Shown in pieces: positions 27,974 to 37,539 of a stretch of 64,000 nucleotides of DNA. Every line of letters begins with the position of its first letter. Position 1 is the stretch's first letter. The DNA comes from Candidatus Ornithospirochaeta avicola (GTDB lineage Bacteria; Spirochaetota; Spirochaetia; Sphaerochaetales; Sphaerochaetaceae), in NCBI GenBank assembly GCA_019113245.1, contig DXHU01000006.1:1-64000 (forward strand). The letters are read 5' to 3'. A program made the position numbers and the translations under genes. Under the pieces are notes generated by a model. That model saw only the letters and a program-made list of their open reading frames with translations. It had not been told where the DNA came from and did not search any database.

Positions 27974-28348
27974 ATGCCTACAATTAATCAGCTAATCAGA
28001 AAGGGCAGAAGCACAAGTGCAAGCAAGACAAAGAGCCCTGCACTTGAAGGATGCCCGCAGAAGAGAGGTGTGTGCACAAGAGTAATGACAGTTACTCCTA
28101 AGAAGCCTAACTCTGCTCTCAGAAAGGTAGCCAGAGTAAGACTTTCAAACGGTATTGAGGTAACTGCATACATTCCTGGTATCGGACACAACCTCCAGGA
28201 GCACTCTGTTGTTCTCATCAGAGGCGGAAGAGTAAAGGACCTTCCGGGTGTAAGATATCATATCATCCGCGGAAGCAAGGATACTCTTGGTGTATCAGAC
28301 AGAAAGAGAAGCCGTTCTAAGTACGGTGCTAAGAAGCCAAAGGCTTGA
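27974..28348 (+). CDS. rpsL: 30S ribosomal protein S12
   Basis: A 124-residue decoding-centre protein, [12 protein letters not shown]. The loop [17 protein letters not shown] carries the wild-type lysine of streptomycin-sensitive ribosomes. It begins the rpsL-rpsG pair and has AAGGAGCAATCGAAAG before the ATG. Confidence 0.98.
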   Translation: MPTINQLIRKGRSTSASKTKSPALEGCPQKRGVCTRVMTVTPKKPNSALRKVARVRLSNGIEVTAYIPGIGHNLQEHSVVLIRGGRVKDLPGVRYHIIRGSKDTLGVSDRKRSRSKYGAKKPKA

Positions 28349-28351
28349 TGA

Positions 28352-28834
<483 letters not shown>

Positions 28835-28838
28835 TCAG

Positions 28839-28869
28839 ATGGCCCCTGAGTGGGCCATTTTCTTTTCCT
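28839..28869 (+). terminator. terminator after rpsLG
   Basis: ATGGCCC (28839-28845) pairs with GGGCCAT (28852-28858), followed by TTTTCTTTT. Confidence 0.85.
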
Positions 28870-28872
28870 GCT

Positions 28873-29211
28873 ATGAAGACAATAGACAAAACAGATTACG
28901 TTTCACTTACATCCTATACAAGAAGATTCACATCAGATGATGCTGCTGTGATTGAAGCCTATTTGAATACTGTTGGAGCGCTCAATGCCGTGACGCTCTG
29001 GGAAAGGAAGATTGAGAATGAGAGCTTTAAAGAAAGCGTCATCTCCTCATTCATATCCCGGATTAGATGCGGCGGAGAAATCACGCTGGATGAATTTCTG
29101 GGCACGACAAACACAAGCGCAATAGAAAGGGATGATGCTTCCATCTGGGCATGCCCTGATGTCTTTAATGACTATGTTGCCTATCTTACAGAAAACAGGG
29201 TCAATACATGA
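28873..29211 (+). CDS. hypothetical protein
   Basis: A 112-residue acidic soluble protein I do not recognise. It has no signal peptide, membrane segment or cysteine cluster. It reads MKTIDKTDYVSLTSYTRRF...; Tyr, Thr and Asp are frequent. The ATG is 4 nt after the T-run of the rpsG terminator and has no ribosome-binding site, so how it is expressed is unclear. A terminator shared with the convergent small gene follows. The codon use is similar to its neighbours, which favours a real gene. Confidence 0.6.
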   Translation: MKTIDKTDYVSLTSYTRRFTSDDAAVIEAYLNTVGALNAVTLWERKIENESFKESVISSFISRIRCGGEITLDEFLGTTNTSAIERDDASIWACPDVFNDYVAYLTENRVNT

Positions 29212-29214
29212 AAA

Positions 29215-29237
29215 AAAAGGAGCGCGATGCTCCTTTT
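29215..29237. terminator. bidirectional terminator
   Basis: AAAAGGAGC (29215-29223) pairs with GCTCCTTTT (29229-29237) over GCGAT. A-rich on one side and T-rich on the other, it serves the hypothetical gene and the convergent TSCPD gene. Confidence 0.85.
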
Positions 29238-29238
29238 C

Positions 29239-29493
29239 TCATTTTCCAAGTGCTTCTTTTAGCGCCTTTGAAAGTTGGTCCGGGCAGCTTGTATCCTTCA
29301 TCCCGCATTTAATGCCTTCAAGGCGACTGATCACAGCCAGTGCATCCTGCCCCTCGCAGAGAGCAGAAATTCCTTTAAGGTTGCCGTTGCATCCTCCGAC
29401 AAAAGATATGTTTTCGACTTTTCCGCTATCTGTCAGCGTAAAACTGATTTCTCTTGAGCAGGTGCCCTTTGTCTTGTAATTGAATGTTTTCAT
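29239..29493 (-). CDS. TSCPD-domain small cysteine protein (TIGR03905-like)
   Basis: An 84-residue protein with four conserved cysteines: GTCSREI, GGCNGNL, ALCEGQ and IKCGMKDTSCPDQLSKAL. The final TSCPD motif names a family found alone or in ribonucleotide reductases; the function of the single-domain form is not known, and metal binding is likely. ATG 29493 (MKTFNYK) is chosen: on the minus strand TTGAAG, 17 nt, TATTCT ends 7 nt before it, and no ribosome-binding site is seen, so the mRNA may be leaderless. Confidence 0.8.
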   Translation of the reverse strand: MKTFNYKTKGTCSREISFTLTDSGKVENISFVGGCNGNLKGISALCEGQDALAVISRLEGIKCGMKDTSCPDQLSKALKEALGK

Positions 29494-29554
29494 GCAAGCA
29501 AGAATACTATCACAAGAGCAAAACTTCAAGTGCCCAATATTTCTTTTGCACCAC

Positions 29555-29584
29555 TTGACATACTGAGGCTGTAACAGATATTAT
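29555..29584 (+). promoter_or_regulatory. promoter of the tuf leader
   Basis: TTGACA (29555-29560), 18 nt, TATTAT (29579-29584); start expected near G29591, about 240 nt before tuf. Confidence 0.7.
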
Positions 29585-29590
29585 TGTCAA

Positions 29591-29671
29591 GGTGTCTGGG
29601 AAAAACTGTCCCCGACGGAGAGCCAAACCGGTTGCTTTTATGTAATCAGGTGGTTCCAGAAAGATTTTTTT
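29591..29671 (+). ncRNA. structured tuf leader RNA with terminator (possible attenuator or sRNA)
   Basis: The predicted first ~80 nt fold into a three-way junction. P1 pairs TCTGGGA (29595-29601) with TTCCAGA (29654-29660). A small hairpin lies within 29606-29622. A longer arm pairs CCA+CC (29623-29629) with GG+TGG (29649-29653) and encloses a 6-bp hairpin with a TTTTAT loop. AAGA and T7 (29665-29671) follow P1 directly, as in a Rho-independent terminator. It matches no riboswitch class I know, and lacks tRNA D- and T-loop features. It could be a leader that stops transcription before tuf or a separate small RNA. Confidence 0.5.
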
Positions 29672-29723
29672 CATTCAGAAAATCGTATGTCGTCCCCATG
29701 GCGGTGCCGACCTCTGGAATCCA
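29651..29723 (+). promoter_or_regulatory. competing (antiterminator-like) stem in the tuf leader
   Basis: TGGTTCCAGA (29651-29660) can pair with TCTGGAATCCA (29713-29723) over 10 bp with one bulged T. This uses the same 3' arm as the terminator stem P1 (29654-29660), so the two are mutually exclusive. Confidence 0.45.
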
Positions 29724-29769
29724 GTAAAGAACACATAAACTTAGCAATCATTTGATCTCTAGAACCCGT

Positions 29770-29804
29770 TAAAGGCTTGGGCCTTTAGAAAATATTTGTT
29801 TTTT
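29770..29804 (+). terminator. terminator-like hairpin before tuf
   Basis: TAAAGGC (29770-29776) pairs with GCCTTTA (29781-29787) over TTGG, then an AT-rich tract ending TTTTTT (29799-29804). A second potential attenuation point in the leader. Confidence 0.5.
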
Positions 29805-29819
29805 GTGACAGTGTCACAA
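29803..29819 (+). repeat. 17-bp palindrome next to the tuf ribosome-binding site
   Basis: TTGTGACA (29803-29810), G, TGTCACAA (29812-29819) is a perfect inverted repeat whose right end overlaps AAGGAGG (29818-29824). It could be an operator or an mRNA hairpin limiting access to the site. Confidence 0.6.
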
Positions 29820-29830
29820 GGAGGAAACTG

Positions 29831-31021
29831 ATGGCTAAGGAAAAATTTGAGAGAACTAAGCCACATGTAAACGTTGGTACTATCGGTCACGTTGACCATG
29901 GTAAGACTACTTTAACAGCTGCAATCACAATGCACTGTGCAAAACTTTTCGGTGACAAGGCTCTTGCTTATGACGCAATCGACAACGCACCAGAAGAGAG
30001 AGAAAGAGGTATTACAATCAACACAAGACATGTTGAGTACCAGTCAAAGAACCGCCACTATGCACACGTTGACTGCCCGGGCCACGCTGACTACATCAAG
30101 AACATGATTACAGGTGCTGCTCAGATGGATGGTGCTATTATCGTAGTAGCAGCAACAGATGGTGCTATGGCTCAGACAAAGGAGCACATCCTTCTCGCTC
30201 GCCAGGTTGGTGTACCTGCAATCATCGTATTCATCAACAAGTGTGACCAGGTTGACGATCCAGACCTCATCGAGCTCGTTGAGGAAGAGATGAGAGACCT
30301 CCTCACAGAGTATGGTTTTGACGGTGCAAACTGCCCAGTTATCAAGGGATCAGCTTATCTTGCAATGACAAAGCCAGATGATCCAGAGGCTACAAAGTGC
30401 ATTGACGAGCTTCTCGATGCTATGGATTCTTATATCCCACTTCCGGAGAGAGCTGTTGATCAGCCGTTCCTCATGCCGATTGAAGACATCTTCTCAATCT
30501 CAGGTAGAGGTACAGTTGTTACAGGAAGAGTAGAGCGTGGTGTCATCCACGTCAACGATCCTGTTTCAATCGTTGGTATCAAGGAGACTCAGAACACAGT
30601 TGTTACAGGTGTTGAGATGTTCAACAAGCTTCTTGACGAAGGTCAGGCTGGTGATAACATCGGTGCACTCCTCAGAGGTATTGATAAGAAGGCTGTTGTA
30701 AGAGGACAGGTTCTCGCAAAGCCAAATTCAATCACACCGCATGCAAAGTTCACAGGAACTGTATACGTACTTTCAAAGGAAGAAGGCGGAAGACACTCCC
30801 CGTTCTTTGATGGATATCGCCCACAGTTCTACTTCAGAACAACTGACATCACAGGAACATGTCACCTCCCAGCAGGTAAGGAAATGGTTATGCCTGGCGA
30901 CCACACAGAGATCAATGTTGAGCTCATTCACCCGGTTGCTATGGATAAGGGACTCCGCTTCGCTATCCGTGAGGGTGGTAGAACAGTTGCTTCCGGTCAG
31001 GTAACAGAGATTAAGGACTGA
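29831..31021 (+). CDS. tuf: elongation factor Tu
   Basis: A 396-residue GTPase delivering aminoacyl-tRNA. G1 GHVDHGKT (about 19-26), G3 [13 protein letters not shown]4 NKCD and the domain 2-3 features ([27 protein letters not shown]) are all canonical. The ribosome-binding site is AAGGAGG. It is separated from rpsJ by a hairpin and T-run, so it is both the head of the S10 cluster and partly uncoupled from it. No fusA lies next to it. Confidence 0.98.
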   Translation: MAKEKFERTKPHVNVGTIGHVDHGKTTLTAAITMHCAKLFGDKALAYDAIDNAPEERERGITINTRHVEYQSKNRHYAHVDCPGHADYIKNMITGAAQMDGAIIVVAATDGAMAQTKEHILLARQVGVPAIIVFINKCDQVDDPDLIELVEEEMRDLLTEYGFDGANCPVIKGSAYLAMTKPDDPEATKCIDELLDAMDSYIPLPERAVDQPFLMPIEDIFSISGRGTVVTGRVERGVIHVNDPVSIVGIKETQNTVVTGVEMFNKLLDEGQAGDNIGALLRGIDKKAVVRGQVLAKPNSITPHAKFTGTVYVLSKEEGGRHSPFFDGYRPQFYFRTTDITGTCHLPAGKEMVMPGDHTEINVELIHPVAMDKGLRFAIREGGRTVASGQVTEIKD

Positions 31022-31043
31022 GTAATCAGATTTGATGACTAAA

Positions 31044-31079
31044 CTGGTCGGGAAGGAATCTTCCCGGCTGGTATTTTTT
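31044..31079 (+). terminator. hairpin/terminator between tuf and rpsJ
   Basis: A 12-bp stem: 31044-31055 with 31060-31071, core CGGGAAG/CTTCCCG and three G-U pairs outside it, followed by TATTTTTTG. It may allow partial read-through into the S10 cluster or act as its control leader. Confidence 0.7.
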
Positions 31080-31100
31080 GATTTTTGGAGATTTTTGAAA

Positions 31101-31409
31101 ATGGCAAATGAAAGAATTCGAGTCAAACTTACCGGTTTCGAATCAGAACTCGTAGAACAGAGCTCAAAGGCTATTGTTCAGACCGTTGTAAAGGCAGGAG
31201 CAAAAGTATCAGGTCCTGTACCACTTCCGACTCGTATCAATAAGTATACTGTCTTGAGATCCCCTCATGTAAACAAGAAGAGTCGCGAGCAGTTCGAAAT
31301 GAGAACACACAAGAGATTGATTGACATATTGGACCCAACTCAGAAAGTTGTGGAGGCCCTTATGAAGCTTGAGCTCCCAGCTGGTGTGGACGTAGAAATT
31401 AGACAGTAA
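31101..31409 (+). CDS. rpsJ: 30S ribosomal protein S10
   Basis: A 102-residue protein of the 30S head, also known as NusE in antitermination. [21 protein letters not shown] starts at ATG 31101; [41 protein letters not shown] is diagnostic. The upstream TGGAG is 10 nt from the ATG. First gene of the S10 cluster. Confidence 0.97.
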   Translation: MANERIRVKLTGFESELVEQSSKAIVQTVVKAGAKVSGPVPLPTRINKYTVLRSPHVNKKSREQFEMRTHKRLIDILDPTQKVVEALMKLELPAGVDVEIRQ

Positions 31410-31422
31410 GTTGAGGTAAGAG

Positions 31423-32043
31423 ATGTTAGGGCTTATCGGCAAAAAAGTTGGAATGACACAGGTTTTTGATGCTAACGGCAGACTTACTCCTGTGACAGTA
31501 ATTAAAATTGAAGATAATGTTGTCGTCGGAAACAAGACAGAAGAGAAGAATGGATATTCAGCTCTTGTCCTCGCATCCGGAGACAAGAAGAAGAGTCAGG
31601 TAACAAAGCCATACGCAGGTCAGTTCAAGGATATCTGCGAGCCAAAGGCTGTTGTTATGGAAATGAGAGATTACGACCAGAGCGCAAATGTCGGAGACAA
31701 GCTCGGTGTTGACCTGTTCAAGGATGTCACTTTCGTTGACGTCACAGGTACATCAAAGGGTAAGGGTTTCCAGGGCGGTATGAAGCGCTACGGATTCGGC
31801 GGTGGTAGAGCTACTCACGGCTCCAAGTTCCACAGAGATCTTGGAGGTACAGCAATGAGCTCAACTCCTTCACGCACATTCAAGGGCCACAGAATGGCTG
31901 GCCACATGGGCAACGAGAAGGTTACAGTGCAGAATCTCAGGGTTGTTGCTGTTGACAGCGAGATGCAGGTTCTCATGGTTAAGGGAGCAATTCCTGGACC
32001 GACTGAGTCACTTGTGATTGTCAAGAAAGCAGTAAAGAAGTAG
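31423..32043 (+). CDS. rplC: 50S ribosomal protein L3
   Basis: A 206-residue early assembly protein reaching the peptidyl-transferase centre. MLGLIGKKVGMTQVFD and the loop GGMKRYGFGGGRATHGSKFHR are typical. The ribosome-binding site is GAGGTAAGAG. It abuts rplD. Confidence 0.97.
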   Translation: MLGLIGKKVGMTQVFDANGRLTPVTVIKIEDNVVVGNKTEEKNGYSALVLASGDKKKSQVTKPYAGQFKDICEPKAVVMEMRDYDQSANVGDKLGVDLFKDVTFVDVTGTSKGKGFQGGMKRYGFGGGRATHGSKFHRDLGGTAMSSTPSRTFKGHRMAGHMGNEKVTVQNLRVVAVDSEMQVLMVKGAIPGPTESLVIVKKAVKK

Positions 32044-32054
32044 TGGAGCAGGAT

Positions 32055-32684
32055 ATGGAACAGAAAGTTTTTTCTACTACAGGTAAAGAAATCCGCACAA
32101 TCAACCTTGATGAGAAAGTATTTGCAGTTGAGGTTTCAAACGGTGCGATTTACCACGCTATAAGAAATGAGGCAGCTAACAGAAGAGTTGGAACTGCTTG
32201 TACAAAGACACGTGCTGAGGTCAATTACAGCAATACCAAGCCTTATAAGCAGAAGGGAACTGGTAATGCCAGAAGAGGAGACAAGAAGTCACCGATTTCT
32301 GTCGGAGGTGGTACAATCTTCGGACCAAAGCCGAGAGATTATAGCTACACTCTTCCCAAGAAGGTCAAGAGACTTGCAATGCTTTCACTTCTCTCCCTCG
32401 GTGTTGAGGAAGGAAGACTCTGCGTAATAGAGGATTTCACAAGCGAGAATGGAAAGACAAAGGATCTTGCACAGATCATGAAGGCTTTCGAGACAGAGAA
32501 TCAGCGCACAGTAATAATCATGAAGGACGATGATCCGATGCTCCGCCGTGCAGCAAGGAATATTCCTTATCTTCACGTGCTCGCATACGACAAGCTGTCT
32601 GCAAAGGAACTTCTCTACGGAAGAAAGATCCTTGTTCTTGAATCTGCTTGCCAGAACCTTAGTGATTTTTATGGTGAGTTCTAG
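32055..32684 (+). CDS. rplD: 50S ribosomal protein L4
   Basis: A 209-residue protein lining the exit tunnel. The tunnel loop contains KQKGTGNARRGDKKSPISVGGG. ATG 32055 (MEQKVFSTTG) is chosen with GGAGCAGG just upstream; a GTG at 32043 would overlap the rplC stop. In E. coli L4 controls the S10 operon; no matching leader is identified here. Confidence 0.96.
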   Translation: MEQKVFSTTGKEIRTINLDEKVFAVEVSNGAIYHAIRNEAANRRVGTACTKTRAEVNYSNTKPYKQKGTGNARRGDKKSPISVGGGTIFGPKPRDYSYTLPKKVKRLAMLSLLSLGVEEGRLCVIEDFTSENGKTKDLAQIMKAFETENQRTVIIMKDDDPMLRRAARNIPYLHVLAYDKLSAKELLYGRKILVLESACQNLSDFYGEF

Positions 32685-32694
32685 GAGTTAGAAG

Positions 32695-32997
32695 ATGAGA
32701 GCAGATCAGATTATTATCGAACCGATTTTGAGCGAGAAATCAAATGTAATGAGAGATGCGGAGGTCAAGAAATATACATTCCGTGTCGCTCCGGAAGCTA
32801 ACAAGTTCGAGATCATGAATGCTGTTAAGGAACTTTTCGGAGTAAACTGCATTTCTTGCAATGTTATGAATATGGCTGGAAAGCCAAAGTTCTCCAGAGG
32901 CAGGGGCGGCTATATAAAGGGCTCAAGATCCTCATGGAAGAAGGCAATTGTCACAGTAGCTAAGGGCGAGAGCATCTCAGCTATTGAAGGTGTATAA
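32695..32997 (+). CDS. rplW: 50S ribosomal protein L23
   Basis: A 100-residue protein at the tunnel exit, a docking site for trigger factor and SRP. IIIEPILSEKSNVMRDAEVKKYTFRVAPEANKFEI and KPKFSRGRGGYIKGSRSSWKKAIVTVAKG fit the family. AGGAGTTAGAAG precedes the ATG. Confidence 0.96.
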   Translation: MRADQIIIEPILSEKSNVMRDAEVKKYTFRVAPEANKFEIMNAVKELFGVNCISCNVMNMAGKPKFSRGRGGYIKGSRSSWKKAIVTVAKGESISAIEGV

Positions 32998-33012
32998 GGA
33001 GGAAGGATAAAC

Positions 33013-33837
33013 ATGGCACTTAAGACATTCAAACCAAATACTCCTGGCCTCCGCCAGAAGACTGTTCTGGTAAGGTCTGAAGTTACAGCAGACCGCCCGG
33101 AAAAGTCACTTACAGTTAAGCTCAGCAAGAACGCTGGCCGTGACACATTCGGAAGAATCAGTGTACGTCGTCGCGGTGGCGGTCATAAGCGTGCTTACAG
33201 AATTATCGACTTCAAGCGCAACAAATATGGCGTACCAGGCACTGTAAAGACCATCGAGTATGATCCGAACAGAAGTGCAAACATCGCACTTGTCTTCTAC
33301 GCTGACGGTGAAAAGCGCTATATCATTGCACCAAAGGGACTTACTGTCGGTTCACAGGTTCAGAGCGGACCTAATGCACCGCTTTCAGTTGGAAACGCAC
33401 TTCCACTCAAGAACATTCCCCTTGGTCTTACCGTACACAATGTGGAACTCACACTTGGCCGCGGTGGACAGCTTGTAAGAAGCGCAGGTGTTGGTGCAAC
33501 AGTCATCGCCAAGGAAGGGGATTATGTTACTCTCCGTCTTCCTTCAGGTGAGATGAGAATGGTATTCTCCGAGTGCTATGCAACAATCGGAGAGCTCGGC
33601 AACGAAGACCACATGAATGTTTCTCTGGGCAAGGCAGGTGCATCACGCCACCTCGGCAGAAGACCGAAGGTAAGAGGTGTTGTCATGAACCCGGTTGATC
33701 ATCCGCATGGTGGTGGTGAAGGAAAGACAGCTGCTGGACGTCATCCTGTCACTCCGTGGGGTAAGCCTACCAAGGGTGCAAAGACTCGTTCAAAGAAGAA
33801 TCCTTCAAATAAGTTCATCGTTAAGAAGCGCAAGTAG
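33013..33837 (+). CDS. rplB: 50S ribosomal protein L2
   Basis: A 274-residue protein needed for peptidyl-transferase activity. [19 protein letters not shown] starts the protein; [21 protein letters not shown] and the C-terminal [20 protein letters not shown], with the conserved histidine, are present. AAGGAGGAAGG precedes the start. Confidence 0.98.
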   Translation: MALKTFKPNTPGLRQKTVLVRSEVTADRPEKSLTVKLSKNAGRDTFGRISVRRRGGGHKRAYRIIDFKRNKYGVPGTVKTIEYDPNRSANIALVFYADGEKRYIIAPKGLTVGSQVQSGPNAPLSVGNALPLKNIPLGLTVHNVELTLGRGGQLVRSAGVGATVIAKEGDYVTLRLPSGEMRMVFSECYATIGELGNEDHMNVSLGKAGASRHLGRRPKVRGVVMNPVDHPHGGGEGKTAAGRHPVTPWGKPTKGAKTRSKKNPSNKFIVKKRK

Positions 33838-33846
33838 GAGTAGAAA

Positions 33847-34119
33847 GTGTCAAGGTCAATTAAGAAAGGTCCTTTCGTGGAGCACAACCTTCTTGAAAGG
33901 ATTGAAGATTTAAACAAGGCTGGTCAGAAGCAGATGGTTAAGACCTACTCACGTAGTTCTACAATCATCCCGGAAATGGTTGGTTTCACTATTTCCGTAT
34001 ATAACGGTAAGACCTGGGTTCCTGTATATGTTACAGAAAATCTTGTAGGTCACAAGCTCGGAGAGTTTGCTCCTACACGCATATTCCGCGGTCATGCATC
34101 TGACAAGAAGGGTAAATAA
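33847..34119 (+). CDS. rpsS: 30S ribosomal protein S19
   Basis: A 90-residue head protein: [39 protein letters not shown] and [15 protein letters not shown]. It starts with GTG 33847 after AGGAGTAGAAA. Confidence 0.97.
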   Translation: MSRSIKKGPFVEHNLLERIEDLNKAGQKQMVKTYSRSSTIIPEMVGFTISVYNGKTWVPVYVTENLVGHKLGEFAPTRIFRGHASDKKGK

Positions 34120-34131
34120 GAGTAGGTAATT

Positions 34132-34488
34132 ATGATGGAAACTAAAGGTTATAAAGCAATAGCTAAGTATTTAATGGTCTCCCCTACAAAGGTACGCCCG
34201 GTTGCTGATCTAATCAGAGGAAAGAAGTACTCAGAGGCATCAGCAATCCTCGAGGCAATGCCACAGAAGGGAGCACGTCTGATTGCCAAAGTATTGAAGT
34301 CCGCTGGTGCAAATGCTCTGAACCAGAACAGAAGACTTGATGAGGATTCTCTTTATGTATCACAGATCTTCATCGATGACGGTCCGCGTCTGAAGAGAGT
34401 ATGGGCAAGATCTCATGGAAAGCGCGATATTCTTCTTAAGAGAATGTCTCATATCACAGTCGTTGTTGACGAGAAGGTAGGTGAGTAA
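34132..34488 (+). CDS. rplV: 50S ribosomal protein L22
   Basis: A 118-residue protein with an exit-tunnel hairpin (GPRLKRVWARSHGKRDILLKR). Starts MMETKGYKAIAKYLMVSPTKVRPVADLIRGK; the second ATG, 3 nt on, is also possible. The stop overlaps the rpsC start (TAATG). Confidence 0.96.
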   Translation: MMETKGYKAIAKYLMVSPTKVRPVADLIRGKKYSEASAILEAMPQKGARLIAKVLKSAGANALNQNRRLDEDSLYVSQIFIDDGPRLKRVWARSHGKRDILLKRMSHITVVVDEKVGE

Positions 34489-35192
34489 TGGGCCAGAAAG
34501 TTAATCCAATCGGGCTGAGACTTGGTGTAAACAAGACTTGGCAGTCCAAATGGTATGTAGATCGCAAGGAGTATGCAGATACTCTTCATGAGGACCTCGT
34601 CCTCAGAAAGGCTCTTCTTGCCTGCTCTGAAGTCCAGGGTGCTGATATCAGCGCAGTGGACATCATCAGAAAGCCTCAGCGCATCACACTCGTTATCTCA
34701 ACAGCACGCCCTGGAATCATAATCGGTGCAAAGGGTGCAACAGTTGAGAAGATTGCAGCTAAGATGCAGAAGCTCACAGACAAGAATCTCCAGATCAAGA
34801 TCAAGGAGATCAAGAAGAGCGAGACAAACGCACAGCTCATTGCTCAGAACGTTGCAAAGCAGCTTGAGAACAGAGGTGCTTTCCGCCGCGTGATGAAGAA
34901 TGCAATCAGCCGCGCAGTCCAGGCAAACGTCCAGGGTATCAAGATCAAGTGCTCAGGCCGTCTCGGTGGTGCTGAGATTGCAAGAAGCGAGTGGATGAAG
35001 GAGGGAAGAGTTCCTCTGCACACACTTCGCTCTGACATTGATTACGGCTTTGCAATCGCAAGGACTTCATTCGGTACTATCGGTGTCAAGGTTTGGGTCT
35101 TCAATGGTGAGATTTATAACCGCGCCAAGGCAGAGGATGATGCAGTCGGAACAGTTGTGAAGAAGAAGACTGAAGCAGAGGCAAGGAGTTAA
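34488..35192 (+). CDS. rpsC: 30S ribosomal protein S3
   Basis: A 234-residue protein at the mRNA entry site. [24 protein letters not shown] and a type II KH domain with [20 protein letters not shown], then [17 protein letters not shown]. Translationally coupled to rplV. It ends with an acidic/basic tail. Confidence 0.97.
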   Translation: MGQKVNPIGLRLGVNKTWQSKWYVDRKEYADTLHEDLVLRKALLACSEVQGADISAVDIIRKPQRITLVISTARPGIIIGAKGATVEKIAAKMQKLTDKNLQIKIKEIKKSETNAQLIAQNVAKQLENRGAFRRVMKNAISRAVQANVQGIKIKCSGRLGGAEIARSEWMKEGRVPLHTLRSDIDYGFAIARTSFGTIGVKVWVFNGEIYNRAKAEDDAVGTVVKKKTEAEARS

Positions 35193-35194
35193 AG

Positions 35195-35611
35195 ATGTTA
35201 AGTCCTAAGAGAATCAAATACAGAAAAAAGCAGCGTGGTACACGTGATGCAGTAGCACACAAGGGAAACAGCCTTGCTTTCGGTGAGTATGGACTTATGG
35301 CTCTTGAGCCAAAGTGGATTACAAACCGCCAGATTGAGGCAGCCCGTGTTGCAATGACAAGACACGTCAAGCGTGGTGGTAAGGTATGGATCAGAATCTT
35401 CCCTGACATGCCGTACACAAAGAAGCCTGCTGAAACAAGACAGGGTAACGGTAAGGGAAGCCCGGAAGGATGGGTAGCAGTTGTCAAGACAGGTGCTGTC
35501 ATGTTCGAGATGGGCGGTATTGACGAGACTCTTGCCAGGGAGGCGCTTACACTTGCAGCAAGCAAGCTCCCTATCAAGACAAAGTTCGTCATGCGCGAGG
35601 ATATGGAGTAA
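35195..35611 (+). CDS. rplP: 50S ribosomal protein L16
   Basis: A 138-residue protein near the A-site t[57 protein letters not shown]-type signature. It starts 3 nt after rpsC, whose end contains the AAGGAG site. Confidence 0.97.
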   Translation: MLSPKRIKYRKKQRGTRDAVAHKGNSLAFGEYGLMALEPKWITNRQIEAARVAMTRHVKRGGKVWIRIFPDMPYTKKPAETRQGNGKGSPEGWVAVVKTGAVMFEMGGIDETLAREALTLAASKLPIKTKFVMREDME

Positions 35612-35616
35612 TTGAG

Positions 35617-35820
35617 ATGAAGAAATCTTATAAAGATCTTAGCTACAAGGAAATGGTAGCAGAGCGCGATAAGCTCAGAAAGGAGCTTGTCAACCTGAGG
35701 ATGCAGAAGGTTCTCAGCCACCTTGACAACCCGCTCGCACTCAGAACAGTAAAGAGAGACATCGCAAGACTCAACACCAGAATCCATGCTGTGGATATTG
35801 GTATTGCGAAGGCAAAGTAA
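35617..35820 (+). CDS. rpmC: 50S ribosomal protein L29
   Basis: A 67-residue two-helix protein at the tunnel exit: SYKEMVAERDKLRKELVNLRMQKVLSHLDNPLALRTVKRDIARLNT. It lies 5 nt after rplP; the start region is GAGATG. Confidence 0.95.
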   Translation: MKKSYKDLSYKEMVAERDKLRKELVNLRMQKVLSHLDNPLALRTVKRDIARLNTRIHAVDIGIAKAK

Positions 35821-35835
35821 TAGTGAGGAAGACGA

Positions 35836-36090
35836 ATGATTGACGCTAGAAAAAAGATTATGACAGGGCTTGTTGTAAGTGATAAGATGGACAAGACCAT
35901 TACAGTCCAGGTTTCAAACAGAACTCTTCATCCGCTTTACAAGAAGTACGTGGTTTCAACAAAGAAGTTCAAGGCTCATGATGAGAGGAACGAGGCTCAC
36001 TACGGTGACACAGTCCGCATCATGGAGTGCCGCCACCTTTCAAAGGACAAGTGCTGGCGCCTTGTTGAGATTGTTGAGAGAGCACGCTAA
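35836..36090 (+). CDS. rpsQ: 30S ribosomal protein S17
   Basis: An 84-residue OB-fold protein: [33 protein letters not shown] and [22 protein letters not shown]. The ribosome-binding site is GTGAGGAAG. Confidence 0.96.
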   Translation: MIDARKKIMTGLVVSDKMDKTITVQVSNRTLHPLYKKYVVSTKKFKAHDERNEAHYGDTVRIMECRHLSKDKCWRLVEIVERAR

Positions 36091-36101
36091 GGAGTTGACT
36101 T

Positions 36102-36467
36102 ATGGTACAGATGCAGACTTATCTGAATGTAGCTGATAACAGCGGTGCTAAGCGTGTGCAGTGCATCAAGGTCCTTGGTGGAAGCCACAGATATGTTGCC
36201 AAGGTCGGCGATATTATCGTAGTAGCAGTAAAGGACGCTCTTCCGAACGGAGCCATCAAAAAGGGTGATGTTCTGAAGGCTGTTGTAGTAAGAACAAAGA
36301 AGGAATACCGCAGACCTGACGGTACCTATATCAGGTTCGATGACAATGCATGTGTTGTCATTGATGCCAACAATAACCCACGCGGTAAGCGTATCTTCGG
36401 GCCAGTGGCCAGAGAACTCAGAGATGGGTATATGAAGATCGTTTCATTAGCACCGGAAGTGTTGTAG
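36102..36467 (+). CDS. rplN: 50S ribosomal protein L14
   Basis: A 121-residue protein: [28 protein letters not shown], and [35 protein letters not shown] precedes ATG 36102; the internal ATG 9 nt on is less likely. First gene of the spc part of the run. Confidence 0.97.
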   Translation: MVQMQTYLNVADNSGAKRVQCIKVLGGSHRYVAKVGDIIVVAVKDALPNGAIKKGDVLKAVVVRTKKEYRRPDGTYIRFDDNACVVIDANNNPRGKRIFGPVARELRDGYMKIVSLAPEVL

Positions 36468-36475
36468 GAGAAAGT

Positions 36476-36775
36476 ATGAGACTGAAGAAGAATGACACAG
36501 TCAAGGTCATTGCCGGAAGCGAAAAGGGCAAATCCGGCAAGATCGTAAAGGTAGACCTCGAGAATGAGAGGGTCTACATCCAGGGTGTGAACATGGTCAA
36601 GAAGACCATGAAGAAGAAAAGCGCTCAGGACAAGGGCGGCATCATGGAAGTTGAGGCTCCAATCCACGTATCCAACGTCGCATTGCTCAGCAAGGACAAG
36701 GTTACAAAGGTTGGTTACAAGATGGATGGCGGAAAGAAGGTCCGCTATGCAAAGAAGACAGGTGAGGTGCTATAA
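36476..36775 (+). CDS. rplX: 50S ribosomal protein L24
   Basis: A 99-residue assembly initiator with an N-terminal KOW motif: [27 protein letters not shown], then [12 protein letters not shown]. Its stop overlaps the rplE start (TAATG). Confidence 0.96.
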   Translation: MRLKKNDTVKVIAGSEKGKSGKIVKVDLENERVYIQGVNMVKKTMKKKSAQDKGGIMEVEAPIHVSNVALLSKDKVTKVGYKMDGGKKVRYAKKTGEVL

Positions 36776-37332
36776 TGGCAGAAGAGAAGTTCATCCCAAA
36801 TTTCAAGAAGAAGTATCTCGAGGTCGTAGCACCGGAGCTCCACAAGGAATTCGGCTATAAGACAGTAATGCAGATTCCTCGTCTCGAGAAGATCACAGTA
36901 AGTGTTGGTGTTGGAGAAGCAACAGTCAACAAGAAGCTTCTGGACGCAGCTGTAAAGGAGCTCGAGCAGATTACAGGTCAGCACGTAGTCAAAACAAAGG
37001 CAAGAAAGAGCATTGCTAACTTCAAGATTCGTGCAGGACAGGAAATCGGTGCGATGGTAACACTCAGAGGTGACAATATGTGGTATTTCCTTGAGAGACT
37101 TATCTGTATTGCACTTCCGCGAGTCAAGGACTTCAAGGGTGTAAAGCCAAACGCATTTGATGGTCATGGAAACTACTCACTCGGAATCACTGAGCAGATT
37201 ATTTTCCCAGAGATTGATTATGACAAGATTGAAAGAGTAAGCGGCCTGAACGTTGCAATCGTTACATCTGCAAACACAGATGAAGAGGCATATGCGCTTT
37301 TAAAGAAGCTTGGCATGCCTTTCAGTAAGTAA
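36775..37332 (+). CDS. rplE: 50S ribosomal protein L5
   Basis: A 185-residue protein binding 5S rRNA and contacting P-site t[63 protein letters not shown] and [20 protein letters not shown]. Translationally coupled to rplX. Confidence 0.97.
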   Translation: MAEEKFIPNFKKKYLEVVAPELHKEFGYKTVMQIPRLEKITVSVGVGEATVNKKLLDAAVKELEQITGQHVVKTKARKSIANFKIRAGQEIGAMVTLRGDNMWYFLERLICIALPRVKDFKGVKPNAFDGHGNYSLGITEQIIFPEIDYDKIERVSGLNVAIVTSANTDEEAYALLKKLGMPFSK

Positions 37333-37343
37333 GGAGAGAAAAG

Positions 37344-37529
37344 ATGGCAAAGAAATCTTTGATTGTTAAAGCAAAGAAGACACCGAAATTCTCTACACGT
37401 TCTTACAACAGATGCAGAATTTGTGGTCGTCCTCGTGGTTATATGCGCCAGTTTGACATGTGCAGAGTATGCTTTAGAAAACTGGCAAGTGAAGGCCAGA
37501 TTCCTGGCGTTACTAAGTCAAGCTGGTAA
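37344..37529 (+). CDS. rpsN: 30S ribosomal protein S14, zinc-binding type
   Basis: A 61-residue S14 of the short form. The zinc ribbon is [22 protein letters not shown] (C-x2-C...C-x2-C). Starts [23 protein letters not shown] after AAGGAGAGAAAAG. Confidence 0.97.
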   Translation: MAKKSLIVKAKKTPKFSTRSYNRCRICGRPRGYMRQFDMCRVCFRKLASEGQIPGVTKSSW

Positions 37530-37539
37530 GGAGAAAATT

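Noticed and set aside
29591-29664. A degenerate tRNA in the tuf leader
   Set aside because: The closing stem and length resemble a tRNA, but there is no GG-containing D loop, no TTC T loop and no plausible anticodon stem-loop.
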